Source: Zeugodacus cucurbitae (lineage: Eukaryota; Arthropoda; Insecta; Diptera; Tephritidae). From it: a stretch of DNA of 64,000 nucleotides. The notes beneath the pieces are model-generated. The model was not told the origin of the DNA, ran no database searches, and worked only from the letters and a program-made list of their open reading frames with translations. The position numbers and the translations under genes are program-made. Positions 1-12,100 of this stretch are shown in pieces (position 1 is the stretch's first letter; every line of letters starts with the position of its first letter). Location of the stretch: contig NC_071667.1 of NCBI RefSeq assembly GCF_028554725.1, positions 14,677,501-14,741,500 on the forward strand, read 5' to 3'.

Positions 1-7
1 CTTTCAG

Positions 8-107
8 GAATCTAGCAATTTTCTACCCTCATTTGAAGCGATTTCCTATGCTGTGAAGAGCATTGCAACAAAACTTAATTGGACTCATGTTGACATTTAT
101 GTTGGCG
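8..107 (+). CDS. Guanylate cyclase exon: part of extracellular domain
   Basis: An acceptor (ctttcag, ending at base 7) precedes an open stretch of 33 codons plus one base, and a consensus donor gtaagt follows at 108. The peptide contains AISYAVKSIATKLNWTHVDI, which looks like the extracellular ligand-binding fold of receptor cyclases, where a bulk change in sequence position is followed by a Trp-Thr/His beta strand. The one-base overhang joins in frame to the exon at 20608, giving YVGDENWG across the junction. The existence of an acceptor shows that at least one more exon lies to the left of the window. Confidence 0.82.
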
Positions 108-3100
108 GTAAGTCACTGTTATTTACATAACTAAATTACAAGAATTAGATTTCAGAAAACAATTGCATTTTGTTGAAGCAGCCAGATAATGTAGGAGTGC
201 AAATGAACTGGTCGAAAAAACTAAACCCTTAATTATTTAGTGACTCTTTCTGCGAAATTTTATCGAAATTTAATCAAAATTTATTTATTTCACATTTTAC
301 TGAAATTAATAAAAACAAATAAGGAAGGGCTAAGTTCGGGTGTAATCGACCATTTTATGCTCTCGCAAATTATTTATTTAACTCATATTTCATATGCACT
401 GTAGGTTTCTGGTGTAAGCATTTTGTTCGTTTTATTCATATTGTATAATCACAAAATGCTGCTACTGGATTTTATTTGAATTTGTATATACTCGTAATAT
501 AGTAATGCATGTGTAATACGAGAGCTGCTATATATATTTCTGGCCTAATAATGATAATAGGAATATTTATCAACGAAATCTAAAACCTAAAACCGGAAGT
601 CGTGAGCTGCTTGAACCATGTGGAGAAGAATCGTTTCTGGCCACTCCCAAGTGAATGACAATCAAAAACTTTCCTCACTTGCGTGAACTTCTACACATGA
701 TCCCATCCTCCTCACATACATGTGATTGGCGTTGCAACCGTTTATCCGGTTATAGCCGAATCGACGATAGTGCGCCACCTCTCTCTCTCTCCTTCGCAGT
801 TCGGCGCCAGTTGGAGATCCCAAGTTTAACCAGATCGCTCAACACCTGGTCCCTCCTTCCCCTTCCTCGGCTTCCTCCGGCGGGTACTGCATCGAACACT
901 TTCAGGGCTGGAGTGTTTTCGTCCATTCGGACAACATGACCTAGCCAGCGTAGCCGCTGTCTTTTTATTCGCTGAACTATATCAATGTCGTCGTATAACT
1001 CGTACAGTTCATCGTTCCATCGTCTGCGGTATTCGCCGTTGCCAATGTTCTGAGGACCATAAATGCGCAAAATTTTCCTTTCGAAAACTCCTAGTGTCGT
1101 CTCATCTGATGTTGACATCGTCCAAGCTTCTGCACCGTAAAGCAGGACGGGAATGATAAGCGACTTGTAGAGCTTGATTTTGGCTATATAAAGATTGTAA
1201 ATTAAACAGTTCAAATCGTCTTCAAAGTTCTGGTATATAGGAAATAGGCGTTGTTGTGAAGCGATTTGGCCTATTTTCACAACATATCATTGGGATGTAA
1301 GGAAACTATTATAAACCAAGTTTCATTGAAATCGGTCGACTAGTTCCTGAGATATGGTTTTTGACCCATAAGTGGGCGATGCCACGCCCATTTTCCATTT
1401 TGTAAAAAAATCTGTGTGCAGTTTCCATATGCCATTTCTTATGTGAAATTTAGTGTTTCTGACGTTTTTCGTTTGTGAGTTAACCCACTTTTAGTAATTT
1501 TCAACCTAACTTTTGTATGGGAGGTGGGCGTGGTTATGATCCGATTTCTCTCATCATTTTTGGACTGTATTAAGAAATGGCTAAAAAAACGACTTCAGCA
1601 AGTTTAGTTTATTTAGCTCTATTTGTTTCCGAGATATGTACAAAAACCTATTTGGAGACGGGGCCACGCCCACCTCCCCAAAAAAATTACATTCAAATAT
1701 GCCCCTTCATAGTGCGATCCTTCATACCACATTTTATTTCCATAGCTTTATTTATGGCACTTTATGTGTTTTCGGTTTTCGCCATTTTGTGGGCGTGCCA
1801 ATGTCCGATTACGCCCATTTTCGAACTTAACCTTCTATGGTGCCAAGAAATACGTTTTCCAAGTTTCATCAAGATATCTCAATTTTTACTCAAGTTACAG
1901 CTTGCACGGACGGGCGGACAGACGGACGGACAGACAGACATCCGGATTTGAACTTTTCTCGTCACCCTGATCATTTTGATATATATAACCCCATATCTAA
2001 CTCGTTTAGTTTTAGGACTTACAACCAACCGTTATGTGGACAAAACTATAATACTCTCGTAGCAACTTTGTTGCGAGAGTATAGATATAGTTTGGTATTC
2101 CAACTTGGCCGATTTTAGATCTTATATACTAGCGCCCTTTCAATAGCATCTCATTAACCAATATAATAATTAATATAGTATAGAGTTCCACTAATCCATT
2201 CAATTCCATTTTATTTCAAAATTTCACACTTTAATCCAAGTACCTACAGACCACCGACGAAATTATTCTCCTGTCATGATTCACTTAAGTTGAACTATTA
2301 AAACGAATCTGCTTACAACTCCACAATCATACGAAATACGAAGCAGAGATAGCACACATAACATACAAGAATTCATCTACAGATTGTGAGGCCCAACCAT
2401 ACAACATAAGTTCATCTACAGCGAAATTCATAAAAAATGCACACCAGAATCAGACCGAACTTCAGCAATTACAAACTTACATACAGCCGTATGTGCGCAG
2501 TGATTTTTGCTTTTCCGTGTGTAGTTGCGAGTTTGAATCGCATGTAACGTATACGCCATGGTGGCTGTGTTGCGTATTGACTTTAATGTGTTAAAGTTGA
2601 ATATACTGCAAGCCAAAGGTGGCTGTCTAGCTTTTAACTACATCGCTTGTACTTCACTTTCAGCCATATGTAAATATGTATTTACTTCAATACACATACA
2701 TTTATATATATATATACATATATGTATGTGTGTGAATTCGTCTTTCACAGATAACTGGTGCTTCAGATTATTTGACGTAGGGAAATTGAAAATAATTGCA
2801 GCTATAAACACGGCAGTGATGGCAAGTGCGCCTGGTTGGGGAAAATAAATATATGTCTAGGAAAGCAAGGTTAAAAAGCGAAAGCAGCAGTACTTGTCTA
2901 TGACGTTTCTTCATCAACGCCAGCTGCGAATTCTCTCAATATGGCTCTTAACTTCACTGAATGTTATATCGGAAATTTCATTGCATTGCTGTACACAGCA
3001 CTTCACGACTACATCCGTCTAACCTGTTTTGACTTGCTGTCATACCAGTCAACAACATGTGTTTGTGTGTGCGCTGGAAATTTAATAGATTTCTGCGCTT

Positions 3101-6100
3101 GTCGAAGCAATTTCTCAACTACTTTAGGCGCAAATTATAGTCTGGAAATTGAATTTACACGCACACAAACACTTTAAAAGTACATATTTATTTAATTTGC
3201 CTTAATTCGATAGTAAATTGTGCTCATTAAGTTAAAATTTTTTCAAATTATGTGCATTTTACTCAATTTATGTCAGTATGTGTGCCAATTCAATTCAGAG
3301 CAAGCACATAAAAGGAATATTAAAAAAAATTTTTTTGTTTTTTAATTTCGTCCAAGAATATATCTTTTCAATAATAAGTTGAGAAATACGTAGAAATTTA
3401 TTATTACTATTAGACGTGGTTGAAATGAGTGAGTAATTTGCATTTTGAAGAATATTTCGAAGAGTGAAAGTTTAATTTTCATGAGGATTACGAACGCAAT
3501 GAGAGAAACCTTTTCATTTACGCCTTTATTTTTCAGCTTTAGTTCAGAATATAGTAAAAATTATTAACACTAGATTTACGGTCAAATTGACGGGTTTGCG
3601 AGTTCATGCTTAAAAATTCTTAATACAAAAACAATTTTTTTTTAATATTAAATAATGGGTTTTAATAATTTAATTCAATTTTGCTGTAAATTTGTTTTAT
3701 TTGTTATCTAAAATTACAGTAAATCTGATTGCATGATAAATAATCGTATTACTTTGGTTAATTTTGAAGAGACAATACTTTTTACTTTGCTAGTAAAATA
3801 TGCTTTATTTTTTTATAAAACAAGTCGGTCAAAGTGAAATATTACTTCTGTAGTCTCTTTTGTTAGAAATTATAAGTGTTCCATGTAATATCAGCAAAAA
3901 GTTGAATCGGATTCTGATATAAATAAATTATGCGAAAGCGAGGGTGAGCTCGATATTATAACCTAAACTAATGACCGTAATACCTAAAATCGTAAAAGTA
4001 AAACATTCATATTATTTCAGATACTGAAATCAAAAGTATTTCAACCAATAGGAGAATTTGGAGGTATTGGTAGATAACCAACTTATAGTATATCCACACA
4101 TGTATCAAAATTATTAGCTTATATAAAACGAAATATTATGACGGTTAATATAAATAGTGCTTTTGAACTCATAATTCACGACAGTATTATTTTCCATATA
4201 AAAATATATACTGAAACCGAGGAGCGTAAAATTTTGGAAAAGTTTATTTTGAGTAATCACAATGGCACAATTATAATCTTTTCTAAAGAGTTTGTATGTT
4301 AGAGGTGCGTGTAAAACAAGATCTTCGAAATATCCATATTCGGGATCTAAGAAATGGGATATTTTTACAAACAATATTCAGACTAAAGTTTATGGAAAAT
4401 CATGGCTAAATACGAAGTCAGAGAATAAAATCGGACAAATTTTCTTTAATTTTTGCAATCTAGAATATAAAAAATAGAAAATAGTCAGGTTTCTTACAAG
4501 TATTTTTTATAACACAGTAGAAATGGTAACCATCAATGCTTCTATATTGTGGAAAGAGGCCATTGTAGTAAACATATCTCAGAACAAGTAAGGAAGAGCT
4601 AAGTTCGGGTGTAAGCTTTTTTGCTTTTTTTTATACTCTCGCAATTTATTTATTTAATTTTATTAATATAACACACACTTTTACGCAAATATTCGTCATA
4701 TATATGGTATAAAGTCCACTGAAAATTGGAAACCCTAATATTAGGTATATGGGAGTTAGGTGAAGTTTTGACCCAATTTCACGTATTTTAGGCACGGAGA
4801 CATATTATTAAAAGAAAGATATTCCCTCTGAATTTCTTCGAAATATCTGAGAGACTTATCTAAATTTTCGGTCAAAAAAAATAAGTAGCACTGAGGTCCT
4901 CATGTTCGATATATGGGGCCTTGAAAATTTATGGTCCCATTTCGACGATTTTTAGAATTGCGAAGCCACACTATAAGTGCAGTATTTATGCAAAGTTCTA
5001 TTCCGATATATTCATTAGTGACTACTTTATATCATGTAAAGTAAACGATTCAGATGGGCTTCAAAGTTCTGGTATATAGGAAGTAAGCGTGGTTCTGAAC
5101 CGATTTGAACTGTTTCCACAACATATCATTGGGATGCAAGGAAAATATCACAAACCAAATTTCATTGTCGGGTTTTTAACCCGACTCTAGAAAGTTTGGT
5201 TCATATAGCTTAAGTTGTTTACGAGATATGTACAAAAGACTTAGTAGGGGGCGGGGCCACGCCCACTTCTCCAAAAAAAAATCATCCAAATATGACCCTT
5301 CACAGTGCGATCCTTTGTACCAAATTTTACGTTCATAGCTTTATTTATGGCAGCCTGCCTATGGTGGCAAGAAACACGTGTACCAAGTTTCATCAAGATA
5401 ACTTAATTTTTACTCAAGTTACAGCTTGCACAGACGGACGGACAGACAGACATCCGGATTTGAACTCCACTCTTCACCCTGATCACTTTAGTATACATAA
5501 CCCTATATCTAACTCGTTTAGTTTTGGGTGTTACAAACAACCGTTATGTGAACAAAACTATTATACTCTCTTAGCAACTTTGTTGCTAGCAGCTTTGTTG
5601 CGAGAGTATGAAAATTGTAATTTTCAATTAGCTCAGCAATTGCGTAGTAATTATCACGATGAATAAAATGTATTCAACTCAAATCCAAGCGAAGTAAAAT
5701 CTTTCCAAATTTAATCATGTAGCACATAAGGTTCTGTCGAGCGTATTGTGTGAAAGACTAAAGCCCACCGTCAACAAACTGATTGGACCTTATCAGTGTG
5801 GCTTTAGACCTGGATAATCAACAACCGACCAGATATTCACATGCGCCAAATCTTGGAAAAGACCCGCGAAAATAGGATCGACACACATCACCTTTTTGTC
5901 GATTTTAAAGCTGCTTTCGACAGCACGAAAAGGAGTTGCCTTTATGCCGCGATGTCTGAATTTGGTATCCCCGCAAAACTAATACGGCTGTGTAAGTTGA
6001 CGTTGAGCAACACCAAAAGCTCCGTCAGGATCGGGAAGGACCTCTCCGAGCCGTTCGATACCAGACGAGGTTTCAGACAAGGTTACTCACTATCGTGCGA

Positions 6101-9100
6101 ATTCTTTAACTTGATGCTGGAAAAAATTATAAGAGCTGCAGAGCTAAATAGAGAAGGTACAATATTCTACAAGAGTGTACAGCTACTGGCGTACGCCGAT
6201 GATATCGATATCATTGGAAACAACACCCGCGTCGTTAGTTCTGCTTTTTCCAGACTGGATAAGGAAGCGAAGCGTATGGGTCTGGTGGTGAACGAGGACA
6301 AGACGAAATATCTCCTGTCATCAAACAAACAGTCAGCGCATTCGCGTCTTGGCCCCCACGTCACTGTTGACAGTCATAACTTTGAAGTTGTAGATAATTT
6401 CGTGTATCTGGGAACCAGCATTAACAACACCAACAATGTCAGCCTTGAAATCCAACGCAGAATCACTCTTGCCAACAGGTGCTACTTTGGACTGAGTAGG
6501 CAATTGAAAAGTAAAGTCCTCTCTCGACGAACCAAAATCAAACTCTATAAGTCGCTCATTATTCCCGTTCTACTTTACGGTGCAGAAGCGTGGACGATGT
6601 CAACATCCGATGAGACGGCACTAGGAGTTTTCGAGAAAAAGGTTTTGCGGAAGATTTATGATCCCTTAAACATTGGCAACGGCGAATACCGTAGACGATG
6701 GAACGATGAGCTGTATGTGTTATTCGACGACATAGACATAGTCCAGCGAATAAAAAGACAGCGGCTACGCTGGCTAGGTCATGTTGTTCGAATGGATGAA
6801 AGTGCTCCAGCTCTGAAAGTATTCGATGCAGTACCCGCTGGTGGAACCGAGGAAGAGAGAGACCTCCACTCCGATGGAAGGACCAGGTGGAGAGGGACCT
6901 GGCTTCGCTTGGTATAACCAATTGGCGCCAAACTGCCAGAAGGAGGGATACGTGGCGCGCTGTTTTGGACTCGGCTATAACCGCGGAGGCTGTGTCTACG
7001 CCAGTCAAGAAGAAGAAGAAGAAGAAGAAGCACAAGCAAATAAAACTAACAATATTTGTATTAAATATATAATCCACTTCGAAAGTGGATTTTACATATA
7101 TAAAATGTATTGAAGGTAATGCTGAAAAAAAATGATAAGTTTTTGATAAATAACTTACAGCAAAATCACATTTCAACATAGACGTCAAAATGGCGGGTTT
7201 CAGTAAAAAAATGTATAGACTCAATCCCCGTAAATCTAGTGTTAATAGTTTCATTAGTGTGAAGCTACAGTTGAAATTTAACAGAAAAAAATGCAATTTC
7301 GTAAATATTATTTTAAGACCTATTTTTTAAATTCTTAGACTGTTCTGACGATCATAATGAACCGTGCAATTCAACTTCTGACAAGACTTGGTCATAGGTG
7401 AGCATATTTCATATAATAGGAAAGAATAAAAATTGCAATCGATATTTCTTCTGTCTTCACATTTACGTATCTTACACATATTTATACAAAAAATTTAATT
7501 TATAACAATATCAAATGTTGTTTAAATACTCACTTCATGGTCTCCTTACAAAATCTTTTCCCTTTGGATAATTAATAAGTTAATTACATAAAGTCATTTC
7601 AACATAAATTTATTAGATATTAATGAGCCAGTAGTATGCAAATACTAATTATTCCAAGTAAATAGTATAAATCAACAATTCATTAATAAAACTCAAAATA
7701 AAATGACATATGAAACATTCAACACTTTTGCCATTCCAATATTAATACATATTTGTGAAAGAAATTTCAATAAAAAACCAATTAATTAGTTTGTTTTTCA
7801 TAAATTTGTTGTCAAACTGAAATTGCATAAAAAATATATTAAAATGTAAAAAAAAACTAAAATTATTTCCGCAAAAATCAAACTATATTTTTACACACTG
7901 CATTAATTACTTTTTCATTTCCAGCGACAGACAATCAACGAATTCAATGAAAATTGAAATTGCAATTTAAACTCATAAAAATCGCCAGCAAGTGCGTTTT
8001 TATCTGCGCACTTTAGTGGTTTCCGTTGAGTTGAGTTGTGTGAAAAAACCAGAATGGCAATTAATTAAAATTTCTCATATGTATAACCAAACAATTAAGT
8101 TGAGTAAATAAATGTGGCATAAGTGGTGAGATAAACAAATAAATGAATGAATTTACGAGTGAATGGGATTACATGAGCTGTACTGTACATTGTTTATAGG
8201 CATTCATGCTAACACTGATTGTTTGTACAATTTATGATTTTGTCATTACAACGCAAATAAATACGCAACAATTGCTTGATTTATACATATAAAAAATACT
8301 AATGACAATAAAATGGTAATTATAATATTTTCAAGGATATAAATTACACGTGAAATTGTTCTGTTTTGCCTATTTAACAGTGCATATGTTTGTATGCAAC
8401 TACTCATATGTGTATAGGGTGTTTTAGAAGAGGAATGGAAAATCATTAAAGAATTAGTTTGTACTGTCAGCACGTGTTTGACGCTCTGTCACTTTCAGTT
8501 TATTTAACTTGCTTAAAATAACCTGTATATAACTCGAACAAAATCACCCTTTAAGTATAATTATATGAATATGAATATGAACTGAATTGCTATTATCATA
8601 TTCAATTGTCAATCACTTAATTGCATAACGCATATACATTTCAAGAGTTTTGTAATTTCAATTCAATTTTATTATTAAATACAATGTGGAAGTATCACTT
8701 GGATATGATATGTGGCTATTATATTAAATTTTATGTTGTTGTCATGTTTTAAAATACACATTTAATCTATAATAGTAATATAATATGATAATAGTTATTA
8801 TTTCCATAATTTATTGGCTCGTTGATTGAAAATGCTGATAAACTGTATAGGTAAAGTAAGGAGAGAAGTTTTATGTGGTACACATACGATGTTAAAACTT
8901 AATTCCATAATGTAATGGTAAATGACCTGTGCGAATGCATATTCTCTTCAAAAGGCTAAGTTCGGTTGCAACCGAACATTTTATACTCTCGCAATTTATT
9001 GCTATATTTTTATTAAGTTAACACACAATTTGACCCATATATTCGGCATAAAGTCCAATAGAAAAACGAAAATCTTCATATATAGTATATAGGCTGAGGA

Positions 9101-12100
9101 AATTCCTGAACCGATTTCACTCATTTTCACCACCAACATACATTATATCTAAAATTATATGCTCATTTAATTTAGTTAGATATTTCACATATTAACCGAT
9201 TTATAAGCCCATCATATTTTTGAAAATCCTATAATTAGGTATGTATATGAAAGCTAGGAGAAGTTATAACCCGATTTTAACAATTTCTGGTACAGAGACA
9301 CACTATTAGAAGAAAAAGATTTCCTATGAATTAAATTAATATATCTGAGAGATTTACCGATATTTTCGGTGAAAAATTACCCCAAGGCACTGAGTTTTTC
9401 ATATTCGATATCCGTGGCATTGAAAAGTTATAGTCCGATTTCGGCAATTTTTTTCACAAGTAGTGCAACAGAACATATTTATGCAAAGTTTGTTTCCGCT
9501 ATCTTCATTGGTTCCTTATGTATATATTACAAAGTGAAGGAATGAGATTGAATTCAAAATTGAATTATATGGGAAGTATCGTGGTTGTGAGCGGATTTTG
9601 ACCATTTTTGATATGTGTTATCAGGGTGTCAATATACCGAATTTCATTGAAATTGGTCGAGTAGTTCCTGAGATATGGTTTTTGACCCATAAGTGGGCGA
9701 CGCCACGCCCATTTTCCATTTTGTAAAAAAATCTGAGTGCAACTTCATTCTGCTATTTCTTCTGTAAAATTTAGTGTTTCTGACGTTTTTCGTTAGTGAG
9801 TTAACCCACTTTTAGTAATTTTCAACATAACCTTTGCATGGGAGGTGGGCGTAGTTATTATCCGATGTCTTTCATTTTTGGACTGTATAAGGAAATGGCT
9901 AAAATAAGTTTGTTTAATATAGCTTTATTGGTTTGCAAGTTATATGCAAAAACCCCATTTGGGGGCTGGGTCACGCCCACTTTTCAAAAACAATAACATC
10001 CATATGTGCCCCTCCCTAATGCGATCCTATCCTCCAAATTTCATTTTCATAGCTTTATTTATGGCAACCTGCCTATGGTGCCAAGAAACACGTGTACCAA
10101 GTTTCATCAAGATAACTTAATTTTTACTCAAGTTACAGCTTGCACGGACGGACGGACATACAGACATCCGGATTTTGACTCGTCTCGCCACCCTGATCAT
10201 TTTGATATACATAACCCTATATCTACTCGTTTAGTTTTATGACTTACAAACAACCGCTATGTGAACAAAACTATGATACTCTCTTAGCAAGTTTTGTTGC
10301 GCATAGTACTCGCAGTATATAGTAACTCATTAATATTTACGCAGAGTATAATGAAAGCAAGCGGGTGACTTTTTAGGCAAAGCAATCAGGTAGCATGCAG
10401 ACTCCTTGACTGACTTTGGATAAGCGCACGTCAAATGGATAAAAATATGCGGTATCTCGCGAAAGCTTGTATAACATCCAAACGTCGCCATTTTTATTAT
10501 CAAGCGGCAACAAAGAAAAAAATACTATTGCCGCTGATACAACATAACATACATATTCTCATGGCTGCTGTATCGGCCAATATACTTCGCTTCTATCAGA
10601 AATGTCTGTTATTTGCTTTACTGCGTGTCGTCATACTGTTCTGTGTAAAGCATATTTATATAGTCACTTCTGCGAGACGTGCTTCATCGATTTTCTTCTT
10701 ATATGAGTATACATACATCTGTACACATCACACCAACACTTGCCAACAATAGTGACAGCTTTTGCTACTGTATTCTTCTGTCTTCTTAACATTGGATAGT
10801 CATGAAGCCCCAGTCTCCATTTCTTATAAATCATCGGAAACAATCGCTTTGTGCACTGCGGAAGTGAAATAAATGATTTACCCCGAATGACATGTGACTT
10901 AAGTTGAAAACAGTTTAACTCAAAAGCTACGCTTTAATATTCTTTAACTTATAAATTTATAAAAATATCACAAGATATGACTATCTTCTTTACTCGACAT
11001 ATGTTGTAGCTCTTTCTTATTTTCTGATAGTGATGATCTGAACCTTTTCTCATACAGCAGGGCTTTAATGGCGATTGTCCTTGATCCTTATTCAGCACCA
11101 ACAAAAGGCTTTCCCCTACATAATAATGCTTGACCTTAGTGTATACTGATTGAATGAAAATGAATAAAACTAATAAAAACGCAGTTATACATTTTTCAGT
11201 TTCCAAAAGCATCAAGCGCAGTCATATTAATTAGTTTCCGACCGATACCAAATTTTTGGCCGATGCCGATTAATCGGCCAGTTGGCAAAGAATCGGCCGA
11301 TGCCGATGCCGATTGTTTCATCAATAACTTTATTTAAAAATTAGTATAGCAACAAAAGAAAAACAAAGACAAATAACAATACAAAATAAGTAAACAACTA
11401 CATAAACATATGTAAATATGACGTTGTTTATTCATTTAATTAATATTCAAAACTAAATAAATTATTATTATTATATAATATATACATATGTTGATAGAAA
11501 AAATAAGTTATTCACATTTTTTCAAAGCTAATCAGCAATATAGCTTTTTTCCTTTAAGGGGTTCGTGGGTTTCGTGGATTCAAAAATTCTTTTTTTTTTG
11601 TTTTTTTGCTTATAAATTTATACAACATCTCAAGAATATTATCCTAAATTTTCAAGTCGATCCGAATAATAGTTTCGGAGATATAGTCTTTGGAAAGCGT
11701 GCACACCACGTCAGTTATTATTTTTTTTTTTGGGAAAATGGCTGCCAAAATCCCAATTTTTAGTTTTTTACATAGAACACTTATATTTGTTTTTTTCATT
11801 TTGGATGATCCTGTCAGGAGTTATGCTGACACCGCGGATGCACCTTTTCTCCGAGGGGTCACCGGAAATGACGTCTCAATGGAGGAGTTTTAATTTTTCT
11901 TTTTTTGAAAATTTCAGAAATTATTCTTTAAATATGTATTTATAAGACAGAAAAAAGTTTGAATTAAAAAAAATAATTGTTTACATAGAAAAAAAATTAT
12001 AAAAATAGGCCATTTAATTCCTTAAGGACAAATATGAGCATTAAGGCCAATATTCGAAAATAGTAGGTCTAGTTACGAATGCTTCTATACTAGTGGCTTT

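Larger units (their letters stand above)
3568..7241. mobile_element. piggyBac-type element with TTAA duplication, carrying nested insertions
   Basis: The left end TTAA-CACTAGATTTACGG (TTAA at 3564-3567) is mirrored by CCGTAAATCTAGTG-TTAA (TTAA at 7242-7245): 14 bases of perfect inverted repeat and the TTAA target duplication typical of piggyBac. Next to each end is a similar CAAA(A/T)TG(G/A)CGGGTTT motif in subterminal position. A peptide near 3890-3960 (ESDSDINKLCESEGELDI) resembles the acidic start of piggyBac transposases, but no intact transposase remains. A dispersed repeat copy and a LINE fragment sit inside. Confidence 0.72.

Noticed and set aside
1577..1951. ORFs with similar peptides in dispersed repeat copies (also at 5292, 10006, 18235-17999 and 45070)
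   Set aside because: The peptides recur only because the DNA repeats recur; frames shift between copies, and no known domain or consistent start and stop is shared.
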